Positions 24,850 through 32,599 of a stretch of DNA of 64,000 nt are shown in pieces. Below the pieces are notes generated by a model. That model had not been told where the DNA came from and searched no databases. It was given only the letters and a program-made list of their open reading frames with translations. The position numbers were made by a program, and so were the translations under genes. Positions within the stretch are counted from its first letter, which is position 1, and each line of letters begins with the position of its first letter. This stretch comes from Streptomyces sp. NBC_01446 (GTDB taxonomy: Bacteria > Actinomycetota > Actinomycetes > Streptomycetales > Streptomycetaceae), in contig NZ_JAPEPO010000001.1 in NCBI RefSeq assembly GCF_026340095.1, positions 2,944,501 to 3,008,500 on the forward strand, given 5' to 3'.

Positions 24850-25308
24850 ATGTCCCTCCCCCTGACCCGCCGGATCGCCCGTGCCGCGCTGCTGATCGCA
24901 GCGGGAGCGGCTCCCGTGGTCGGAGCGGCCGGATCCGCGAGCGCCGTAGACCTCCCGGCCACCCCGAACGTGGGCGGCCTCACCGCGCTCGACGGCGCGA
25001 ACGTCGGCAACACCGTCGACGGCGCCGCCAAGAACGTCAGCGGCCTCGCCGGTGACACGGGCAGCAAGGCCGTGAAGAAGGCCGTGCCGACCGTCGGCAA
25101 GGCCGTGGGCCGGAGCGCCAAGACGGCCACCCCCGCCGCCCAGAAGGCGGCCGGTGACGTCGCGGGCAGCGCCGGTGACGTGGTCGGCCAGACCACGGGT
25201 GCGGCCAGCGACGGCAGCCTCCCGACCGGCGCGCTCGGCAGCGGCCTGCCCACCGGCGCGCTCCCCGCCACGGGCGAGCTCCCGACGCAGGGCCTGCCGC
25301 TCAGCTGA
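24850..25308 (+). CDS. Small secreted Ala/Gly/Thr-rich protein
   Basis: 152 residues from ATG 24850 (AAGGAG upstream). The signal peptide (RRIARAALLIAAGAAPVVGA, about 6-25) is likely cut after GSASA (about 30-34). The mature part is low in complexity: repeated short Gly/Ala/Lys/Val units, such as AKNVSGLAGDTGSKAVKKA and AAGDVAGSAGDVVG, and it ends in three LPTG-like turns (SLPTGALGSGLPTGALPATG). LPTG and LPATG resemble sortase sites but no membrane helix or basic tail follows, so it is not a sortase substrate of normal form. Such proteins are often annotated loosely as ATP-binding, which I see no support for. The function is unknown. Confidence 0.8.
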   Translation: MSLPLTRRIARAALLIAAGAAPVVGAAGSASAVDLPATPNVGGLTALDGANVGNTVDGAAKNVSGLAGDTGSKAVKKAVPTVGKAVGRSAKTATPAAQKAAGDVAGSAGDVVGQTTGAASDGSLPTGALGSGLPTGALPATGELPTQGLPLS

Positions 25309-25334
25309 GCATCCGGCACACAGTGAGAGTGAAA

Positions 25335-25372
25335 GGGGGCGGGGAGCCTGTGACGACAGGCTCCCCGCCCCC
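25335..25372 (+). terminator. Terminator, 17-bp perfect stem with 4-nt loop
   Basis: Arms 25335-25351 and 25356-25372 are perfectly complementary around GACG. It ends the secreted-protein gene, 27 bp after its stop, and may also block leftward reading from dapC. Confidence 0.9.
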
Positions 25373-25399
25373 TTCGCTGTGCCGTGAGCCGTAACGCAG

Positions 25400-25469
25400 A
25401 CGCCCCAGCTCTGGCGCCCTGGCTCAGGCGCCCCAGCTCAGATGCCCTGGCTCAGGCGCCCTGGCTCAG
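25400..25469. repeat. 14-bp tandem repeat at the dapC 3' end (five units)
   Basis: Units at 25400, 25414, 25428, 25442 and 25456 follow the pattern GCGCCCTGGCTCAG or its GCGCCCCAGCTCAG variant. The last unit and a half lie inside dapC and encode its final LSQGA; the next unit supplies the TGA stop (25452-25454). The period of 14 is not a multiple of three, so gain or loss of a unit would alter the C-terminus. Confidence 0.92.
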
Positions 25470-26588
25470 ACGCTCGACCGCCGCGGCCACGCGCTCGTCG
25501 CTCGCCGTCAGCGCCACGCGGACGAACCGGTCGCCCGCGGGGCCGTAGAAGTCGCCGGGCGCGACCAGGATCCCCAGCTCCGCCAGATGCGCCACGGTGT
25601 CCCAGCAGGACTCGTGGCGCGTGGCCCACAGGTAGAGGCTCGCCTCGCTGTGCTCGATGCGGAAGCCGTGCTGGACCAGGGCGTCCCGCAGGGCCGCGCG
25701 GCGGGCCGCGTAGCGCCCGCGCTGCTCCTGTACGTGGTCGTCGTCGCCGAGCGCCGCGACGACGGCCGCCTGCGTCGGGGCGGACGTCATCATGCCGCCG
25801 TGCTTGCGGATCTGGAGCAGGTCGCCGAGGACGGCGGCGTCACCGGCCAGGAAGGCGGCCCGGTAGCCGGCGAGGTTCGAACGCTTCGAGAGCGAGTGGA
25901 CCGACACGATCCCCTCGTACGAGCCGCCGCAGACGTCCGGGTGCAAGACCGAGACCGGGTCCGCCTCCCAGCCGAGCTCGATGTAGCACTCGTCGGAGAA
26001 GACGAGGATGCCGTGCTCGCGTGCCCAGGCGACGATCCGGGTCAGCTCGTCCTTGGACAGGACGCGGCCGGTCGGGTTCGAGGGCGAGTTGAGCCATAGG
26101 AGCTTGATCCCTGTCGGGTCGAGCGCTGTGCCCTCGGCGTCAGCCGCAAATGCCTCAGCGTCGTACGCGACGTGGTCCGCGCGGGCGAGGCGGGCGCCGA
26201 CCTCGTACGTCGGGTAGGCCAGGCGCGGGTAGGCGACCTTGTCTCCGGGGCCGAGGCCCAGCTGCGTCGGGAGCCAGGCCACGAGCTCCTTGGAGCCGAC
26301 GATCGGCAGGACGTTGTGGTGGGTGAACCCGCGCGCGCCGAGGCGCCGCTCGCTCCAGCCCACGAGTGCGTCCCGCAGCTCGGGCGTGCCCCACACCGTG
26401 GGATAGCCCGGCGAGTCCGCGGCCGCGATCAGCGCTTTCTGGATCAGCTCGGGCACCGGGTCGACCGGCGTGCCGACGGAGAGGTCGACGATCCCGCCCT
26501 CGTGGGCGGCGGCCGTCTTCTTGTACGGCTCGAGCTTGTCCCAGGGGAACGTGGGAAGGCGGTCGGAGACTGCGGACACCTGGCTCAC
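25452..26588 (-). CDS. dapC: Succinyldiaminopimelate transaminase DapC
   Basis: 378 residues from GTG 26586-26588; a GTG four codons later is the alternative. It is a fold-type I aminotransferase: LSVGTPVDPVPELIQKAL near the N-terminus, LWLNSPSNPTGRVLS (about 164-178) with the conserved Asn, FSDECYIELGW (about 197-207) with the PLP-binding Asp, and VSVHSLSKRSNLAGYR (about 229-244) with the PLP Lys. The sequence is of the actinobacterial DapC type (Rv1178). It makes N-succinyl-LL-diaminopimelate from the keto acid, the step before DapE. The ferredoxin gene lies 94 bp upstream on the same strand, as in mycobacteria. Confidence 0.94.
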   Translation of the reverse strand: MSQVSAVSDRLPTFPWDKLEPYKKTAAAHEGGIVDLSVGTPVDPVPELIQKALIAAADSPGYPTVWGTPELRDALVGWSERRLGARGFTHHNVLPIVGSKELVAWLPTQLGLGPGDKVAYPRLAYPTYEVGARLARADHVAYDAEAFAADAEGTALDPTGIKLLWLNSPSNPTGRVLSKDELTRIVAWAREHGILVFSDECYIELGWEADPVSVLHPDVCGGSYEGIVSVHSLSKRSNLAGYRAAFLAGDAAVLGDLLQIRKHGGMMTSAPTQAAVVAALGDDDHVQEQRGRYAARRAALRDALVQHGFRIEHSEASLYLWATRHESCWDTVAHLAELGILVAPGDFYGPAGDRFVRVALTASDERVAAAVERLSQGA

Positions 26589-26682
26589 TTCTTTCGTACG
26601 TGCATGCGTACTCGGGCAAACGCCTCGGTCCCGTACAGCGGGAGTGCCGTACGGGACCGGGGCGGCGCGATATGCGGCCCGC

Positions 26683-27003
26683 TTACTGGTTCTGCGGCGG
26701 AAGCGCGGCGATGAAGGCGTGGTCGCGCTCGATCAGGCCGAGCTTGCTGGCGCCGCCGGGCGAACCGAGCTCGTCGAAGAACTCGACGTTCGCCTTGTAG
26801 TAGTCCTTCCACTCTTCGGGAGTGTCGTCCTCGTAGAAGATCGCCTCGACCGGGCAGACCGGCTCACAGGCTCCACAGTCGACGCATTCGTCCGGGTGGA
26901 TGTACAAGGACCGGGAGCCCTCGTAGATGCAGTCGACCGGGCACTCCTCGATGCACGCCTTGTCCTTCACGTCGACACAAGGCTGCGCGATGACGTAGGT
27001 CAC
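26683..27003 (-). CDS. fdxA: Seven-iron ferredoxin (3Fe-4S/4Fe-4S)
   Basis: 106 residues. CVDVKDKACIEECPVDC (about 9-25) carries the cluster-I ligands with one spacing typical of a 3Fe-4S site, and CVDCGACEPVCPVEAI (about 40-55) is a normal 4Fe-4S motif. The C-terminal extension (YEDDTPEEWKDYYKANVEFF) is usual for FdxA of actinobacteria. It is a cytoplasmic low-potential electron carrier. Its place upstream of dapC is conserved (fdxC-dapC in mycobacteria). Confidence 0.96.
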   Translation of the reverse strand: MTYVIAQPCVDVKDKACIEECPVDCIYEGSRSLYIHPDECVDCGACEPVCPVEAIFYEDDTPEEWKDYYKANVEFFDELGSPGGASKLGLIERDHAFIAALPPQNQ

Positions 27004-27143
27004 GCTGTCGTTCCTCCTCGGTAGGGCGCGGCGGGCCGATCTGCGGCTCGTCCGCGTGGCGCGCGGGAGCGCGGCGTCGTCGATGCCCGCACCTAGTATC
27101 TCCGTTCCTGGGCATGATCCGAACAGGAGGGGTGGACCGAGCT

Positions 27144-28151
27144 GTGGAATTCACTGCGGGCGGACGGCTCGAGGTTCGCTTGACGGCCTCTGACGTGGGA
27201 AAACGTGTGTCTGTGCGCCGACTGGCCGAGGGCGGCTCGCCGGGTGCGAAGTTCACCGACGCGGTCGGAGTTCTCACATCGTGGAACGACGGTGTGCTGC
27301 TCATCACAACACGGGGCGGCGAACAGGTCCGTATTCCGGAATCGTCACTGGTCGCGGGGAAGGTCGTGCCGGCCGCGCCCGCCAGGCGCCGCGGGCCCGC
27401 CGCGTCGTACGAGGAGCTGGCGCGGGCTGCCGCACGCGCGTGGCAGCCGGTGGAGAGCGAGCGGCTCGGCGACTGGGAGCTGCGGGCAGCCTCCGGGTTC
27501 ACCCGGCGGGCCAACTCGGTGCTGCCGCTGGGGGATCCCGGGCTCCCCCTCGACGAGGCGCTCTCCCGTGTCCGCGCCTGGTACGCGCGGCGCGGGCTGC
27601 CCGCGTACATCCAGACCGCGACCGGCGCCGAGGGCACGCAGGAGCTGCTGTGCGCGGAGCTGGAGGCGCGGGAGTGGGTGCGTGAGGTCAGCGCGGAGAT
27701 GTGGGTCGGCGGGCTCGCGCCGGTCGCGGACGGCGTGGACCCCGGCGACCGGGTCGAGCTGACGCGGGAGCCGGGCGAGGCGTGGCTCGGCCGGTATCAG
27801 CGCAAGGGCGCGAGCGAGGTGGCCCTGAAGGTGCTGACCGCCGGGCCTTCCGTGTGGTTCGCGACGGTGCCGGGCGAGGGCGGGGAGCCCGACGCGATCG
27901 GGCGGTGCGTCGTGGACGGGCGGTGGGCCGGTTTCGCGGCGGTCGAGGTGGCTCCGTCACGGCGGCGCCAGGGCCTGGCGTCCGCCGTGATGACGGCGCT
28001 CTCGCGGCGCGCGCTGGAGGAGGGCGCGTCGGCGGCCTGGCTCCAGGTGGAGGCGGACAATGAGGGGGCTCGGGCGCTGTACGGGCGGCTGGGCTTCGCC
28101 GCGCACCACGCGTACCACCACTACCGCGCACCGGACCCGGCCGGACACTGA
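27144..28151 (+). CDS. GNAT family N-acetyltransferase
   Basis: 335 residues if the GTG at 27144 is used (VEFTAGGRLEVRL); an ATG at 27114 would add ten residues but precedes the AGGAGG at 27123-27129. An N-terminal Sm-like or barrel part (LTASDVGKRVSVRRL to GKVVPAAPA, about 1-75) is followed by the GNAT domain. The acetyl-CoA loop is VEVAPSRRRQGLASAVMTAL (about 267-286), then WLQVEADNEGARALYGRLGF (about 303-322). The substrate is unknown. It is followed 11 bp later by a SirB1 gene, probably in one operon. Confidence 0.85.
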   Translation: MEFTAGGRLEVRLTASDVGKRVSVRRLAEGGSPGAKFTDAVGVLTSWNDGVLLITTRGGEQVRIPESSLVAGKVVPAAPARRRGPAASYEELARAAARAWQPVESERLGDWELRAASGFTRRANSVLPLGDPGLPLDEALSRVRAWYARRGLPAYIQTATGAEGTQELLCAELEAREWVREVSAEMWVGGLAPVADGVDPGDRVELTREPGEAWLGRYQRKGASEVALKVLTAGPSVWFATVPGEGGEPDAIGRCVVDGRWAGFAAVEVAPSRRRQGLASAVMTALSRRALEEGASAAWLQVEADNEGARALYGRLGFAAHHAYHHYRAPDPAGH

Positions 28152-28162
28152 GCGAGGCACGC

Positions 28163-29005
28163 ATGTCCCCCCACATCTCACCCCGCTCCGAGGAGCTGCG
28201 CCGGCGGTTCGCCGAGGAGGCTCGGGCGGAGCGTCCCGATCTGTCGCAGCTGTGCCTGCTGGTGGCCGCCGAAGCGGACGGCTCGCTCGACGAGTCCGGT
28301 ATGGACGCGGTCCAGATGGACCTCGACCGGCTCGCCGGACAGGTGCCGTTCCGGCCCGGCGGCCCGCTGGCGTGGGCGACGGCGCTGGCCGAGCTGCTGG
28401 GCGCCCGCTGCGGTTTCCGTGGCACGCCGGGCGACTACGAGCGGCTGGAGTCCTCGCTCCTGCACGAGGTGGTGCGGCGCAGGCGAGGGCTGCCGATCCT
28501 GCTGTCGGTGGTGTGGATGGAGGTCGCGCGGCGGGCGGGGGCTCCGGTGTACGGGGTGGCGCTGCCGGGGCACTTCGTGGTCGGGTTCGGCCCCGCGCAG
28601 GATCAGGTGCTCGCCGACCCGTTCGACGGGGGCCGGGTGCTGACCGGTGCGGACGCGGAGCTGCTCGTGGCCGGTGCGACGGGGGCGCCGCTGAACGCGG
28701 CGATGCTGCAACCGGCCGATCCGCTGGACGTCGTGCTGCGGATCCTGAACAACATCCGTGCGTGGGCGGCGGCGCGGCCGGAGCGGTCGGACGTGGCGAT
28801 GTGGGCGGTCGAGCTGTCGCTGCTGCTGCCCGCGCACCCGGCCCGGCTGCGCTACGAGCGGGCCCAGCTCCTCGTCCGCAGCGGGGACTTCCTCGCGGGG
28901 GCGGCGGAGCTGGACGCGTACGCGGATGTGGTGGGCGCCGTGGACGCCCCGGCCGCCGAGATGGTGCGCGCGCAGGCGCGGGCGGCCCGGGCGATGCTCA
29001 ACTGA
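28163..29005 (+). CDS. SirB1/transglutaminase-like family protein
   Basis: 280 residues from ATG 28163. The SirB1 N-domain region has DLSQLCLLVAAEADGSLD, then FRGTPGDYERLESSLLHEVVRRRRGLPILLSVVWMEVARRAGAPVYGVALPGHFVVGF (shown in pieces: LPILLSVVWMEVA at about 112-124 and GVALPGHFVVGF at about 131-142). These are the conserved blocks of the family, with a His in GHF; a typical Cys-His-Asp triad is not seen here because the usual Cys position is Val/Ser-like. Helical repeats follow in the C-terminal half. The role is unknown. Confidence 0.82.
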   Translation: MSPHISPRSEELRRRFAEEARAERPDLSQLCLLVAAEADGSLDESGMDAVQMDLDRLAGQVPFRPGGPLAWATALAELLGARCGFRGTPGDYERLESSLLHEVVRRRRGLPILLSVVWMEVARRAGAPVYGVALPGHFVVGFGPAQDQVLADPFDGGRVLTGADAELLVAGATGAPLNAAMLQPADPLDVVLRILNNIRAWAAARPERSDVAMWAVELSLLLPAHPARLRYERAQLLVRSGDFLAGAAELDAYADVVGAVDAPAAEMVRAQARAARAMLN

Positions 29006-29009
29006 CCGG

Positions 29010-29624
29010 CTACAGCCAGCCCTTCTCGCGGGCGATCCGTACCGCCTCCGCCCTGTTGCGCACGGCGAGCTTCTGGATGGCCGTCGAGAGGTAGTTGCGG
29101 ACCGTGCCCTGCGACAGGTGCAGGGCCGCCGCCAGCTCGGCGTTGGTCGAGCCGTCGGCCGCCGCGCGCAGGATCTCGCGTTCGCGGTCGGTCAGCGGGT
29201 TGGCGCCCCCGGCGAGCGCGGCGGCCGCGAGGGTGGGGTCGATGACACGCTCGCCGGCGAGCACCTTGCGTACGGCTTCGGCGAGTTGGGCCGCGGGGGC
29301 GTCCTTGACGAGGAACGCGTGGGCGCCGGACTCCATCGCCGTACGGAGATAGCCGGGGCGGCCGAACGTGGTGAGGACGACGACCTTGAGGGCGGGCAGG
29401 TGCTCGCTGAGCTGGGCGGCGGCCTCGATGCCGGTCATGCCGGGCATCTCGATGTCCAGGAGCGCCACGTCGGGGCCGTGTGCGCGGGCCGCCTCGAGCA
29501 CCTCGTCGCCGCGCGCCACCTGGGCGACGACCTCGATGTCGGGTTCGAGGCCGAGGAGCGCCGCGAGGGCCTCCCGCACCATCGACTGGTCCTCCGCGAG
29601 CAGGACCTTGATCTGAGCGCTCAT
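29010..29624 (-). CDS. DesR-type response regulator (NarL/LuxR family)
   Basis: 204 residues from ATG 29622-29624, overlapping the kinase stop by 4 nt. Receiver domain: VLLAEDQSMVREAL (acidic pair near 10-11), DVALLDIEMPGMTG with the phosphorylated Asp (about 54), LTTFGR and VKDAP with the conserved Lys (about 104). The LuxR-type helix-turn-helix is LTDREREILRAAADGSTNAELAAAL followed by GTVRNYLSTAIQKL (about 140-182). With the kinase and the ABC-2 exporter it forms a four-gene coupled unit; the likely target is its own operon. Confidence 0.93.
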   Translation of the reverse strand: MSAQIKVLLAEDQSMVREALAALLGLEPDIEVVAQVARGDEVLEAARAHGPDVALLDIEMPGMTGIEAAAQLSEHLPALKVVVLTTFGRPGYLRTAMESGAHAFLVKDAPAAQLAEAVRKVLAGERVIDPTLAAAALAGGANPLTDREREILRAAADGSTNAELAAALHLSQGTVRNYLSTAIQKLAVRNRAEAVRIAREKGWL

Positions 29625-30802
29625 GCGGCGGATCCTACGGAGCCCACGGGCACCCGGGCCACCAGCAGGAACCCGCGGTCCCGCACGGGCGCCGCCTCCA
29701 GGGTGCCGCCGACGCCCTCGACGCGTTCGCGCAGGCCTGTCAGGCCGTTGCCGGGTACGCCGCTGCCGCCCGCCGCGGCACCGGCCCCGTCGTCCTCCAC
29801 CGTGAGCTCCATGACGGGGCCGTCCAGGGTCTGGCGGCGGGCGATACCGACCATGCAGCGGTGGGCGCCGCTGTGCCGTACGGCGTTGGTGACCGCCTCG
29901 CGCAGGGTCCAGGCGAGGGCGGCCTCCTGTTCGGCGGGCAGGTCGTCGGGCGCGTCCGCGGGGACCGCGGCCTCGATGCCGGCGGCGGCCAGCGCGGCGC
30001 GCGCTCCGGCCAGTTCGGCGCCGAGACGGGGGCGCCGGTAGCCGGTGACGGCCTCCCGGACGTCGACGAGGGCCTGGCGGCTGACCTGCTCGATGTCGGC
30101 GACCTGCTGGGCCGCCTTCTCGGGGTGGTCGGGGAGCATGCGGCCGGCGAGCTCGCTCTTGAGCGTGATCAGGGAGAGCGAGTGGCCGAGGAGGTCGTGC
30201 AGGTCGCGGGCGAGGCGCAGGCGCTCCTCGTTGGCCGCGAGCTGGGCGACGGTGGCGCGCGCCCTGCGCAGTTCGACGGTCGTGCGCACGAGCTGCCGTA
30301 CGCCCGTCATCGCGAAGCCGCCGAGGAGGGCGGGCACGACCAGGCCGAGGTCCCAGCCGCGGCCGAGCGGGATCCCGAGGAGGACCATCGCGGCCGTGAC
30401 CGCGACGATCGTCCAGCGGGCGTACCGCATGGGCAGCACCGCCCCGCAGGACACGGAGACGTACACGAACAGGACGAGCCAGGGGGCGCCGAGCGTGAGG
30501 GACATGACGACGGCGACCGCGGCGAGCGCCCCGAGGATCGCGGCCAGCCGCCCCAGGCGCAGGGCGCGGGCCGTGTGGCGGAAGACGAGGGCCAGGTAGA
30601 CGCCGACGAAGGCGACCAGGCCGAGCCAGCCGAGCGCGGTGGCCCAGGCCGTGTGGCCGCCGTTGACGAGGTCGTCGATCGGATCCGCCATGAAGACCAG
30701 CCAGATGCCGATCCACAGCAGCTTGCGCAGGGCCTCACGCTGGTTGCGGGGCGACTGCCCCATGCCGGTGAGCCTGATCTCGTCCGCCGTCCGGGCGTTC
30801 AC
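29621..30802 (-). CDS. DesK-type sensor histidine kinase
   Basis: 393 residues from GTG 30800-30802, which overlaps the permease stop by 4 nt (GTGA). About five membrane helices occupy residues 25-170, with no large extracytoplasmic domain, so it is likely to sense the membrane or a drug within it. The HisKA_3 dimerisation helix has LRLARDLHDLLGHSLSLI with the phosphorylated His (about 204), and the ATPase domain has TLREAVTNAVRHSGA (N box, about 306-320) and VEDDGAGAA (about 345-353). The paired regulator gene overlaps downstream. Confidence 0.93.
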   Translation of the reverse strand: MNARTADEIRLTGMGQSPRNQREALRKLLWIGIWLVFMADPIDDLVNGGHTAWATALGWLGLVAFVGVYLALVFRHTARALRLGRLAAILGALAAVAVVMSLTLGAPWLVLFVYVSVSCGAVLPMRYARWTIVAVTAAMVLLGIPLGRGWDLGLVVPALLGGFAMTGVRQLVRTTVELRRARATVAQLAANEERLRLARDLHDLLGHSLSLITLKSELAGRMLPDHPEKAAQQVADIEQVSRQALVDVREAVTGYRRPRLGAELAGARAALAAAGIEAAVPADAPDDLPAEQEAALAWTLREAVTNAVRHSGAHRCMVGIARRQTLDGPVMELTVEDDGAGAAAGGSGVPGNGLTGLRERVEGVGGTLEAAPVRDRGFLLVARVPVGSVGSAA

Positions 30803-31539
30803 GCCTTCAGGGTGTCCTTCCGGTACAGCCAGGCCGCGCCGCCGGCGAAGACCAGGAAGTAGGCGACGATCAGCGTGACGTCCTTGCCGTGCGGGGCGTT
30901 GCCCAGCTCGATGGCCTGGCCGAGGGCAGCGTACGCGTGTGTGGGCAGCCAGGACGCGATGTCGCTGAGCCACTGCGGGAAGCCGGTCGAGGGGAACCAC
31001 AGGCCGCCCAGGATCGACAGGCCGAAGTAGACGATCATCGTGATGGGGCGGACGGCGTCGCCGGTCGCGAGGTAGCCGATGGCGACGCCGAGCGCGGCGA
31101 AGCACAGGCTGCCGGCCCAGATCGCGACGACGAGGGCGAGCCACTGCCAGGCGTCGAGCCGTACGCCCTTGGTGACGGCCGCCACGACGAAGACGACGAC
31201 GATGGACGGCAGGCTGACCACGGCGGCGCTGGCGGTCTTGGCGAGGACGTAGCCGCGCCCGGGGAGCGTCGTCAGGCGCAGCTGGCGCACCCAGCCGCTC
31301 TCGCGCTCCTTGGCGATGCGCTCGCTGTTGCCCATGAGGACGGCGGTCAGGGCGCCGAAGGACGCCATCGACACCATCATGAACGCGGCGAGGTTCAGGC
31401 CGGTGCCGTCGACCATGGTCGAGCTGTCGGAGCTGCCCGCGATGAGCAGGAAAAGGACCGACGGGTAGACGACGGAGAAGAACAGGAACTTCTTGTTGCG
31501 CAGGGCTCGGGTGATCTCGAGCTTGATCAGGCTGTTCAT
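30799..31539 (-). CDS. ABC-2 type exporter permease
   Basis: 246 residues with six hydrophobic segments and the ABC2 pattern: an N-terminal helix after KLEITRALRNKKFLFF, GLNLAAFMMVSMASFGAL, then RESGWVRQLRLTTLPGRGYVLAK, the conserved coupling region. The ATG at 31537-31539 overlaps the ATPase gene stop by 4 nt. It forms the membrane half of a drug or lipid exporter with the upstream ATPase. Confidence 0.92.
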   Translation of the reverse strand: MNSLIKLEITRALRNKKFLFFSVVYPSVLFLLIAGSSDSSTMVDGTGLNLAAFMMVSMASFGALTAVLMGNSERIAKERESGWVRQLRLTTLPGRGYVLAKTASAAVVSLPSIVVVFVVAAVTKGVRLDAWQWLALVVAIWAGSLCFAALGVAIGYLATGDAVRPITMIVYFGLSILGGLWFPSTGFPQWLSDIASWLPTHAYAALGQAIELGNAPHGKDVTLIVAYFLVFAGGAAWLYRKDTLKA

Positions 31540-32456
31540 GACGTCCTGGCCTCCTCGGCCGTGGTAATGGCTACGAAGGCCTGCTCCAGGCCGAGGCCCG
31601 CGACCTCCAGGTTGCGCGGGTAGACGCCGAGTCCGTACAGGGCGTGCACGGTGGCGTCGGCGTCGCTCGACTGGAGGCGGACGGTGCGACCCGACACGTC
31701 GAGGGTGGTGAGGAACGGCAGGGCGCGCAAGGCCTGTTCGTCGATGTCGCCCTCCAGGTCGAAGGCGACCTTGCGGGCGCCCGCCCTGGCCTTGATCTCG
31801 GCGGCGGTGCCGTCGGCGAGGAGGCGGCCGCGGTGCAGGACGAGGACGCGGTCGGCGATCGCGTCGGCCTCCTCCAGGTAGTGCGTGGCGAAGAGGACCG
31901 TGCGGCCCTGGTCGGCCTGTTCGCGCATCGTGGCCCAGAACGCCTGCCGGGCCGAGACGTCCATGCCGGTGGTCGGTTCGTCGAGCACGATGAGGTCGTT
32001 GGCCCCGGCGGTGGCGAGGGCGAAGCGGACGCGCTGCTCCTGGCCGCCGGAGAGCTTGTTGACCTTGCGGTCGGCGAGCTGCGCGATGCCCGCCCGGGAC
32101 ATCACCTCGCCCGGCTTGTACGGCTTGGGGTGCAGGGCGCAGGCGAGCTTCACGAGCTCGGCCACGGTGACCTCGTCCATCAGGCCGCCGCTCTGCAGCA
32201 TGGCGCCGACGCGGCCCTGGACGATCGCGTCCCGGGGGCTGGTGCCGAAGACGCGGACGCTGCCGGTGTCGGCGGGGCGCAGGCCGAGGAGGAGGTCGAG
32301 GGTGGTGGACTTGCCCGCACCGTTCGGGCCGAGGAGGGCGACGGTCTCGCCCGGGTGCAGATCGAGGGTGAGCCCGTCCACGGCCCTGACGTCCCCGTAG
32401 CTCTTGCTCACCCGCTCGAAGCTGACCACCTCGGTGGCCTGTGCTGTCGTTGTCAT
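31536..32456 (-). CDS. ABC transporter ATP-binding protein (DrrA-like)
   Basis: 306 residues from ATG 32454-32456. Walker A GPNGAGKST (about 44-52), Q-loop near LQSGG, signature KLSGGQEQRVRFALA (about 136-150), Walker B LIVLDEPTTGMD (about 156-167) and the switch His in FATHYLEEAD. The last 90 residues form the extra domain common in drug-exporter ATPases. No good ribosome-binding site precedes the start; the nine bases before it are also in-frame (ATG 32465). It leads the four-gene unit with the permease, kinase and regulator. Confidence 0.92.
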   Translation of the reverse strand: MTTTAQATEVVSFERVSKSYGDVRAVDGLTLDLHPGETVALLGPNGAGKSTTLDLLLGLRPADTGSVRVFGTSPRDAIVQGRVGAMLQSGGLMDEVTVAELVKLACALHPKPYKPGEVMSRAGIAQLADRKVNKLSGGQEQRVRFALATAGANDLIVLDEPTTGMDVSARQAFWATMREQADQGRTVLFATHYLEEADAIADRVLVLHRGRLLADGTAAEIKARAGARKVAFDLEGDIDEQALRALPFLTTLDVSGRTVRLQSSDADATVHALYGLGVYPRNLEVAGLGLEQAFVAITTAEEARTS

Positions 32457-32550
32457 GGAACCCATGGTGGCGGGCGGGGGCGGGTGCCCGGCAGTGTCGG
32501 GCGGCCGGAGTCCGGGATGACAGATGTCATGTCCGCGGGCGGCAGCACAG

Positions 32551-32579
32551 CGGGCGGGCCCCGTGAAGGGACCCGCCCG
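32551..32579 (-). terminator. Terminator, 12-bp stem with one mismatch
   Basis: Arms 32551-32562 and 32568-32579 pair with a single mismatch and a 5-nt loop. It lies about 20 bp after the stop of the leftward gene that ends at 32600. Confidence 0.75.
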
Positions 32580-32599
32580 GTGTGTGACGTGCGTGCCGG

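Noticed and set aside
24850..25308. Sortase-anchored protein
   Set aside because: LPTG-like motifs occur, but there is no following hydrophobic helix and basic tail as sortase substrates need.
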